Shown here in pieces: positions 1 to 5,110 of a stretch of 13,906 nt of DNA; the stretch's first letter is position 1; the number at the start of each line of letters is the position of its first letter. Where the stretch lies: assembly GCA_002429165.1 (NCBI GenBank), contig DIYV01000164.1, forward strand, positions 1,226 to 15,131, written 5' to 3'. The DNA comes from Gallionella sp. UBA6045. GTDB lineage: Bacteria > Pseudomonadota > Gammaproteobacteria > Burkholderiales > Gallionellaceae. The notes beneath the pieces are model-generated. The model had not been told where the DNA came from, ran no database searches, and worked only from the letters and a program-made list of their open reading frames with translations. The position numbers were made by a program, and so were the translations under genes.

Positions 1-708
1 GTCGTGCAAAAAGCCAAACCCAGCAGCACCGGCCGCAACATCTCCAGTCTGAAGCGTTTGTTCCGCTATCTGCTCAGGCAGGGCAGAATCTCCGCCGATC
101 CGACGCTGCAGATTGATACGCCCAAGCTGCCGCGCAATCTGCCCAAGAGTTTGACCGAACAGGATGTCGAGCAGCTGCTGGACGCACCGGATGTTCAGAC
201 CCCATTGGGCATGCGCGACCGTACCATGTTCGAAGTGCTGTACGCCACCGGTCTGCGCGTGTCCGAGCTGGTGACCCTGCGCATCACCCAGGTGAGCATG
301 GATATGGGCGTGGTGCGCGTGATGGGCAAGGGCAGCAAGGAGCGTCTGGTTCCGCTGGGGGAGGAGGCGCTGGACTGGCTGCGCCGCTATCTGGCGGATG
401 GTCGCGGCGTGTTGCTGGGAAGACAGATGACCGACGCGTTGTTCGTAACGGCCCGGGGCGAGGGCATGACGCGCCAGATGTTCTGGTACCTGATCAAGAA
501 ACACGCCAAGCATGGCGGATTGGACAAGCCGATGTCGCCGCACACGTTGCGCCACGCTTTTGCCACGCATCTGTTGAACCACGGTGCCGATTTGCGCGTG
601 GTGCAGATGTTGTTGGGTCATGCGGATATTTCCACCACGCAGATATACACACACGTCGCGCGCGAGCGCCTGAAGCAATTGCATACGCAACATCACCCGC
701 GTGGATGA
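1..708 (+). CDS. xerD: Tyrosine recombinase XerD, 5'-truncated by the window edge
   Basis: Site-specific tyrosine recombinase that works with XerC at dif to resolve chromosome dimers during division. The frame is open from the first base, so the true start lies to the left; about 235 of the usual ~300 residues are present. Numbering from the GTG codon at 4, the full catalytic set is visible: Arg85 (in GLRVSEL), Lys112 (in GKGSKERLVP), His180 and Arg183 (HTLRH), His206 (LLGHADIS) and the nucleophile Tyr215 (IYTHV). The end of the SAM-like N-terminal core-binding domain is also present (LFRYLLRQGRISADP). The C-terminus ...KQLHTQHHPRG is of the XerD rather than the XerC type. XerC remains the main alternative, but the tail makes XerD more likely. 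A diverged copy of this tail recurs at 4991-5056. Confidence 0.93.
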   Translation, partial: VVQKAKPSSTGRNISSLKRLFRYLLRQGRISADPTLQIDTPKLPRNLPKSLTEQDVEQLLDAPDVQTPLGMRDRTMFEVLYATGLRVSELVTLRITQVSMDMGVVRVMGKGSKERLVPLGEEALDWLRRYLADGRGVLLGRQMTDALFVTARGEGMTRQMFWYLIKKHAKHGGLDKPMSPHTLRHAFATHLLNHGADLRVVQMLLGHADISTTQIYTHVARERLKQLHTQHHPRG

Positions 709-760
709 TTGCTTGTACTATGCAAGACAAATTGGCAGGCAAAGAGGAGGAATTTGACTC

Positions 761-796
761 ATGTCATGGCGCAGCCTACTCTGTGACCCTATATAA
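761..796 (+). other. Possible 11-codon leader ORF upstream of ppsR
   Basis: An ATG at 761 follows a strong purine-rich Shine-Dalgarno-like stretch (GAGGAGG, 744-750) and opens an 11-codon frame, MSWRSLLCDPI, stopping with TAA at 794-796. It lies in the 184-bp gap between xerD and ppsR, which otherwise holds no gene. The ribosome site is better than that of ppsR itself, which has no clear one. The frame ends inside a TATAAT sequence (792-797) that could serve as a -10 box for ppsR, although no good -35 sits 16-18 bp upstream of it. It may be a short leader peptide, a decayed gene start or chance; no function is assigned. Confidence 0.2.
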
Positions 797-892
797 TCAT
801 CTATTGTGGAGCTGCAATGCGTCCAATCATTTCCGCTTCGTTCAATTTGCTGCGTGAAATAACTGTGCAATAGGCCGGATGACGATAATCCC

Positions 893-1750
893 ATGAACAC
901 GACCGCCAATATATCTACGCAGCAGCCGCAGGCTGGCAAGAAAAATTTATCAAGCCGCACAATCTTTTATGTTTCGGATGGAACCGGTATCACTGCCGAA
1001 GTTCTGGGCAAGGGACTGCTTTCCCAATTCGACGGAATAGACTTTCGCCAGATACGGTTCCCATTTGTAGATAATCCGGAAAAGGCTGCGGAATGCCTGA
1101 ATCGCATCCGCGAAGTACGCGAACAAAGCGGCATCCGGCCGCTGGTTGTGATGACCATGATGAACCCGGAAATCAATGCGATGCTGCGCCAGGAGGATGC
1201 GCTGTTTCTGGACCTTTTCGAAGTTTTTATCGCGCCGCTGGAAAAAGAGTTGGGTGTGAAATCCGCGCATACCGTCGGTCGTTCGCATGGCCAGGCCGGC
1301 CATGAATACATCAACCGCATCGCCGCGATGAATTTTGCGATTGCACACGACGACGGCGTTTCCGATGCCGATCTGAAAAATGCCGATGTGATACTGGTCG
1401 GCGTTTCACGTTGCGGCAAGACCCCGACCAGCCTGTACCTGTCGATGCAATTCGGCCTCAGGGCGGCAAATTACCCGCTGATACCTGAAGATTTTGAACG
1501 CGACCGCCTGCCGGATACCGTGTTGCCTTTCCGTGACAAACTGTTCGGATTGACCATCGCGCCCGAGCAATTGCACAAAATTCGCCAAGAGCGGCGACCA
1601 GATAGCAATTATGCCGCACTGGATACATGCCGCCAGGAAGTTGCCTCTGCCGAACGCATGATGCGACGCGAAGGTATAAAATGGTTCGATATGACGTCAA
1701 AGTCGATTGAGGAAATCGCCGTACAATTAATCCAGGCAATCAATAAATAA
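893..1750 (+). CDS. ppsR: PEP synthase regulatory protein (bifunctional kinase/pyrophosphorylase, DUF299)
   Basis: Cytosolic regulator that switches PEP synthase off by ADP-dependent phosphorylation of a threonine next to the catalytic histidine, and on again by phosphate-dependent removal with release of pyrophosphate. Family marks in this 285-aa protein are the N-terminal YVSDGTGITAE motif (residues 27-36), the HTVGRSHG segment (126-133) and the P-loop GVSRCGKTP (170-178), where family members carry a G-x-S-R-x-x-K-T-P pattern. Length fits the family (about 270-280 aa) with a ~20-residue polar N-terminal extension. The ATG at 893 has no obvious Shine-Dalgarno; later starts would cut into the conserved core, so I keep it. 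It lies 76 bp upstream of ppsA on the same strand, and the target gene next door supports the PEP-synthase rather than the PPDK-regulator version. Confidence 0.93.
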   Translation: MNTTANISTQQPQAGKKNLSSRTIFYVSDGTGITAEVLGKGLLSQFDGIDFRQIRFPFVDNPEKAAECLNRIREVREQSGIRPLVVMTMMNPEINAMLRQEDALFLDLFEVFIAPLEKELGVKSAHTVGRSHGQAGHEYINRIAAMNFAIAHDDGVSDADLKNADVILVGVSRCGKTPTSLYLSMQFGLRAANYPLIPEDFERDRLPDTVLPFRDKLFGLTIAPEQLHKIRQERRPDSNYAALDTCRQEVASAERMMRREGIKWFDMTSKSIEEIAVQLIQAINK

Positions 1751-1760
1751 AGAATAAGTT

Positions 1761-1779
1761 TTGTTCAGATATAGAACAA
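1761..1779. promoter_or_regulatory. Dyad in the ppsR-ppsA gap, candidate ppsA operator
   Basis: A perfect 6-bp inverted repeat, TTGTTC (1761-1766) and GAACAA (1774-1779), is separated by seven A/T-rich bases. It lies 48 bp before the ppsA start and just upstream of A/T-rich sequence with TATAAA-like elements (1788-1796). A regulator-binding site is more likely than a terminator, since the stem is short and no T-run follows. The binding protein is unknown. Confidence 0.3.
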
Positions 1780-1826
1780 CCCTGAAGTAGTATAAAAAAT
1801 TCAACATAAATAACTGGAGAATAAAT

Positions 1827-4199
1827 ATGCAACCCTACGTGATTCCATTTCAGTCACTGGGTATTGCCGACATTGATCAGGTAGGCGGCAAGAACGCTTC
1901 GCTGGGCGAGATGATCAGCAATCTCAGCGCCACCGGCGTGAGTGTTCCCGGCGGCTTTGCCACAACAGCGGAGGCCTATCGGGACTTCCTGAAGAGCAAT
2001 GGTCTCGATCAGCGCATCAAACAAAAGCTGGAAGAGCTGAATGTGGAAGACGTGAACGCGCTGGCCAAGGCCGGTGCAGAAATTCGCGGCTGGATATTGG
2101 CAGCTTCACTGCCGCCGCGCCTGGTGGAGGAGATACGCCAGCACTACACCAAGCTCGCGGCGGGCAGCGACGCCAGTTTTGCGGTGCGTTCATCGGCAAC
2201 TGCCGAGGACCTGCCGGATGCATCCTTTGCGGGCCAGCAGGAAACGTTTCTCAATATCCACGGCATAGACAATATCCTGCATGCGATCACAGAAGTGTTT
2301 GCTTCGCTGTATAACGATAGGGCCATTTCCTATCGGGTACACACCGGCTATACGGATTCTCATGTCGCATTGTCGGCGGGCATACAGCGCATGGTGCGTT
2401 CCGACAAGGGCGCGTCCGGCGTGATGTTCACGATGGACACCGAGTCCGGTTTCCGCGACGTGGTATTCATCACTTCGTCATATGGTCTGGGCGAGATGGT
2501 GGTGCAGGGTGCGGTGAACCCTGATGAGTTCTATGTCCACAAGCAGCAGCTTGCCGCGGGTTATCCAGCGCTGGTTCGCCGCAGTATCGGTTCCAAGCAA
2601 CAGCGCATGGTATTCAACGAGGACCGCGCCGCCGGCCGTTCCACGCGTATCGAAGAGGTTCCCCAGTCGGAGCGCGACAGTTTTTCCCTGACCGACAAGG
2701 ACGTGCTGGAGCTGGCAAGACATGCCATGGCCATCGAGCAGCATTACGGCAGGCCTATGGATATCGAATGGGGCAAGGACGGCATGGACGGCAAGCTCTA
2801 CATCCTGCAAGCACGCCCGGAAACTGTTCAGTCCCAGGTTGTTGCCGGCGGCGCGGAAAAATTCCGTCTCACGAAACGCGGCGAGGTGCTCATCGAAGGT
2901 CGTGCGATCGGCCAGAAGATCGGCATCGGCCCTGTGCGCCTGGTGGCGAGCTCCGCTGAAATGGACAAGGTGCAAGCCGGCGATGTGCTGGTCACGGACA
3001 TGACCGACCCGAACTGGGAGCCGGTGATGAAGAAGGCATCGGCCATCATCACCAATCGCGGCGGGCGGACTTGCCATGCCGCGATCATTGCGCGTGAACT
3101 GGGTATCCCGGCCATCGTGGGTTGCGGTCATGCGACGGAATTGCTCACCGAAAACGAGATCGTCACCGCTTCATGCGCGGAAGGCGACACGGGTTTCGTC
3201 TATCGGGGCAAGCTGCCGTTCGAGATCACACGGCAGGATGAAAAGGCATTACCACCGTTGCCGGTCAAATTGATGCTCAATGTGGGCAATCCCACGCTGG
3301 CTTTCGAGTTTGCGTCATTGCCTTCTGGGGGAATCGGCTTGGCGCGTCTGGAATTCGTCATCAACAACCTCATCGGCATACATCCCAAAGCGGTGCTTCA
3401 GTTCAAAACCCTGCCCGCAGAACTCAAGGCTGTCGTATTGAAACAATCGCGTGGCTACGCCGATCCGTTGACCTTCTATGTGGATAAATTGACCGAGGGC
3501 ATTTCCACTCTCGGCGCCGCTTTCTGGCCAAGGCCGGTCATCGTGCGCCTGTCGGACTTCAAGTCCAACGAATACCGCAAGCTGATCGGCGGCGAGCTTT
3601 ACGAACCGCTGGAAGAAAATCCGATGCTGGGTTTTCGCGGAGCCGGACGTTATGTCGCGCCGAGTTTCAGGGATTGCTTCGAACTGGAATGCCTGGCGAT
3701 GAAGAAGGTCCGCGATGGCATGGGCTACACCAATGTGGAGATCATGGTGCCGTTCGTGCGCACCGTCCAGGAGGCGAAGGAAGTCGTTGAACTGCTTGCG
3801 CAACACGGATTGAAGCGCGGCGAAAACGGCTTGCGTCTGATCATGATGTGCGAGATCCCGTCCAACGCGCTGCTGGCAGAAGAGTTCCTGCAATATTTCG
3901 ATGGATTCTCGATAGGATCGAACGATCTGACCCAACTGACATTGGGACTGGACCGTGATTCCAGTCTGGTGGCAAATCGCTTCGACGAACGTGATGCCGC
4001 GGTCAAAAAACTGTTGGAAATGGCCATCACAACCTGCAATCGGCTCGGCAAATATGTTGGCATCTGCGGACAGGGGCCGTCCGATCATTTCGACTTCGCG
4101 CTGTGGTTGATGGATATCGGTATTCAATCGATGTCGCTGAACCCGGATACTTTGGTGGAGACCTGGCGGAAACTGGCGGAGGCACACCCGAGAGGATAA
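1827..4199 (+). CDS. ppsA: Phosphoenolpyruvate synthase (pyruvate, water dikinase)
   Basis: Makes phosphoenolpyruvate from pyruvate and ATP, releasing AMP and phosphate: the first step of gluconeogenesis from C3 compounds. The 790-aa length matches the Escherichia coli enzyme (792). Domain order is standard: an N-terminal ATP-grasp/PPDK-type nucleotide domain ([11 protein letters not shown] near residue 20 to about 340), the swivelling phosphohistidine domain with [21 protein letters not shown] and catalytic His417, and a C-terminal PEP/pyruvate TIM-barrel with [38 protein letters not shown] and GICGQGPS containing the catalytic Cys747. Thr415, two residues before His417, is the expected target of PpsR. 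A GGAG Shine-Dalgarno (1816-1819) lies 7 bp before the ATG. The gene ends three bases before the -35 box of the higBA promoter. Confidence 0.97.
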   Translation: MQPYVIPFQSLGIADIDQVGGKNASLGEMISNLSATGVSVPGGFATTAEAYRDFLKSNGLDQRIKQKLEELNVEDVNALAKAGAEIRGWILAASLPPRLVEEIRQHYTKLAAGSDASFAVRSSATAEDLPDASFAGQQETFLNIHGIDNILHAITEVFASLYNDRAISYRVHTGYTDSHVALSAGIQRMVRSDKGASGVMFTMDTESGFRDVVFITSSYGLGEMVVQGAVNPDEFYVHKQQLAAGYPALVRRSIGSKQQRMVFNEDRAAGRSTRIEEVPQSERDSFSLTDKDVLELARHAMAIEQHYGRPMDIEWGKDGMDGKLYILQARPETVQSQVVAGGAEKFRLTKRGEVLIEGRAIGQKIGIGPVRLVASSAEMDKVQAGDVLVTDMTDPNWEPVMKKASAIITNRGGRTCHAAIIARELGIPAIVGCGHATELLTENEIVTASCAEGDTGFVYRGKLPFEITRQDEKALPPLPVKLMLNVGNPTLAFEFASLPSGGIGLARLEFVINNLIGIHPKAVLQFKTLPAELKAVVLKQSRGYADPLTFYVDKLTEGISTLGAAFWPRPVIVRLSDFKSNEYRKLIGGELYEPLEENPMLGFRGAGRYVAPSFRDCFELECLAMKKVRDGMGYTNVEIMVPFVRTVQEAKEVVELLAQHGLKRGENGLRLIMMCEIPSNALLAEEFLQYFDGFSIGSNDLTQLTLGLDRDSSLVANRFDERDAAVKKLLEMAITTCNRLGKYVGICGQGPSDHFDFALWLMDIGIQSMSLNPDTLVETWRKLAEAHPRG

Positions 4200-4202
4200 G
4201 TA

Positions 4203-4229
4203 TTGTCATATCTCTTTTTGAGATATAAT
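4203..4229 (+). promoter_or_regulatory. Promoter of the higBA operon
   Basis: TTGTCA (4203-4208) and a consensus TATAAT (4224-4229) are spaced by 15 bp, directly after the ppsA stop. Initiation six to seven bases past the -10 box would fall at about 4235-4237, on the toxin ATG (4236), so the message should be leaderless. No Shine-Dalgarno precedes that ATG, which agrees. Confidence 0.65.
4208..4226. promoter_or_regulatory. Palindromic operator within the higBA promoter
   Basis: A perfect inverted repeat, ATATCTC (4208-4214) and GAGATAT (4220-4226), around a five-T centre. It fills the spacer and covers the start of the -10 box. Toxin-antitoxin operons are typically autorepressed by the antitoxin or the complex binding such a site, so HigA is the inferred ligand. 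Confidence 0.55.
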
Positions 4230-4235
4230 TGTACT

Positions 4236-4520
4236 ATGCACATCATCACCCATCGCCGGATTGTGGCGGCACAGAAGGCGCATCCGCAGTGCGCCAGTGC
4301 GCTGGATCAGTGGTATCGCCTTTGCAAAAAAGCCGAGTGGCACAATTTTGCAGAGTTGCGAACGCTCTTTCCCAGCACCGATAAAGTGGGCGACGTATTT
4401 GTGTTCGACATCGGAGGAAACAAGCTTCGCCTGATTGCTGCGATTCACTTCAATACGGGGCGAGTGTTTATCCGGGCAGTATTAACGCACAAGGAATATG
4501 ACCAAGGAGGTTGGAAATGA
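4236..4520 (+). CDS. higB: HigB-family toxin (type II mRNA interferase)
   Basis: A 94-aa RelE-fold toxin of the HigB type, expected to cleave mRNA at the ribosome when not held by its antitoxin. Recognisable family segments are the N-terminal MHIITHRRI, LRTLFPSTDKVGDVFVFDIGGNKLRLIAAI (residues 41-70) and the C-terminal IRAVLTHKEYDQGGWK (79-94), including the conserved T-H-x-E-Y-D and the final Trp-Lys. An in-frame TTG lies 33 bp further up, but that would put the promoter inside the coding sequence; the ATG at 4236 gives the usual family N-terminus. The stop overlaps the antitoxin start as ATGA (4517-4520). The toxin-first gene order is typical of higBA and the reverse of most type II pairs. 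Confidence 0.88.
   Translation: MHIITHRRIVAAQKAHPQCASALDQWYRLCKKAEWHNFAELRTLFPSTDKVGDVFVFDIGGNKLRLIAAIHFNTGRVFIRAVLTHKEYDQGGWK
4505..4510 (+). promoter_or_regulatory. Strong Shine-Dalgarno of higA
   Basis: AGGAGG six bases before the ATG at 4517. It decides the higA start against the in-frame TTG at 4511. With higB apparently leaderless and higA given a perfect ribosome site, antitoxin synthesis should exceed that of toxin. Confidence 0.75.
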
Positions 4521-4918
4521 ATGCACGACTTAAGGCAGCAATACAACACTGGAGCTATGTCGCGCCAGTGCTGCAACCGGCGCGCAATGCGAAAGAATAT
4601 GCCGCTCTGGTCGAAGCGCTCGATGCCGCACTCGATGCGGGAGGCGCTGACGAGAACCACCCGCTCGCCCGGCTGGCAGAGTATCTGGGTGAGTTGATTG
4701 CCGAATACGAAGCCAAAGACAAGATGCCGCCAGCGGCGACAGGAGCTGAGGTTTTACGTTACCTGATGCAGCGCGATAACTTGCGCCAGATTGACCTGCC
4801 TGAGCTGGGCAGCCAGGGCGTCGTGTCAGAATTGCTGTCAGGGCGACGCGATTTCAATGCTCGCCAAGCCAAAGCGTTGGCAGCACGATTTGGAGTTTCG
4901 GCGGCGATGTTTTTGTAA
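4517..4918 (+). CDS. higA: HigA-family antitoxin with XRE-type HTH
   Basis: A 133-aa antitoxin partner translationally coupled to higB by a 4-bp ATGA overlap. The N-terminal ~75 residues are largely helical and acidic (for example ENHPLARLAEYLGELIAEYEAKDKM) and fit the toxin-contacting part. The C-terminal part carries a Cro/XRE helix-turn-helix: LRYLMQRDNLRQIDLPE, then SQGVVSELLSGRRDFNARQAKALAARFGVSAAMF, with the recognition helix around VVSELLSGRR. This is the long HigA type, as in Escherichia coli HigA (138 aa). It should neutralise HigB and repress the operon through the palindrome at 4208-4226. Confidence 0.87.
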   Translation: MNARLKAAIQHWSYVAPVLQPARNAKEYAALVEALDAALDAGGADENHPLARLAEYLGELIAEYEAKDKMPPAATGAEVLRYLMQRDNLRQIDLPELGSQGVVSELLSGRRDFNARQAKALAARFGVSAAMFL

Positions 4919-4990
4919 GAGACCTCAGCGTTGGACTTGATTAACGCCGCTGTTATGCTACGAATCTAGACCTGATCCTTTGCTCACGTG

Positions 4991-5056
4991 CTCTATACTC
5001 ATGTGGCGAGGGAACGGTTGAAACAGTTGCATGCGATGCATCATCCGAGGGGATAG
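4991..5056 (+). pseudogene. Orphan 3' end of a second xerD-like recombinase gene
   Basis: Reading from 4991 to the TAG at 5054-5056 gives LYTHVARERLKQLHAMHHPRG. The xerD tail at 643-708 gives IYTHVARERLKQLHTQHHPRG, so 18 of 21 residues match. At the DNA level only 44 of 66 bases match, because most codons differ at synonymous positions. The fragment includes the catalytic tyrosine and the natural stop, but similarity ends just upstream of 4991 and that frame hits a TGA at 4973. So it is the tail of a diverged functional homologue rather than a fresh duplicate of the local gene. It is a scar of recombination or insertion lying between higA and the fusion gene. Confidence 0.8.
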
Positions 5057-5066
5057 GTTCAGGGTT

Positions 5067-5097
5067 ATCTGCTTGGCTTCGGCAGAATCTGCTTAGC
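5067..5097 (+). repeat. Short direct repeat in the leader of the fusion gene
   Basis: Two 11-bp copies, ATCTGCTTGGC (5067-5077) and ATCTGCTTAGC (5087-5097), differ at one base and start 20 bp apart. They lie between the xerD-tail stop and the ATG at 5111. This is about two helical turns, so a protein-binding site is possible; chance is not excluded. Confidence 0.25.
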
Positions 5098-5110
5098 GGT
5101 AGCGTGTTAT

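Noticed and set aside
712..726. CTTG...CAAG repeat after xerD as a terminator
   Set aside because: Four-pair stem without a T-run.
2478..4187. Long minus-strand frames inside ppsA
   Set aside because: Antisense shadows of a full-length, motif-complete PEP synthase.
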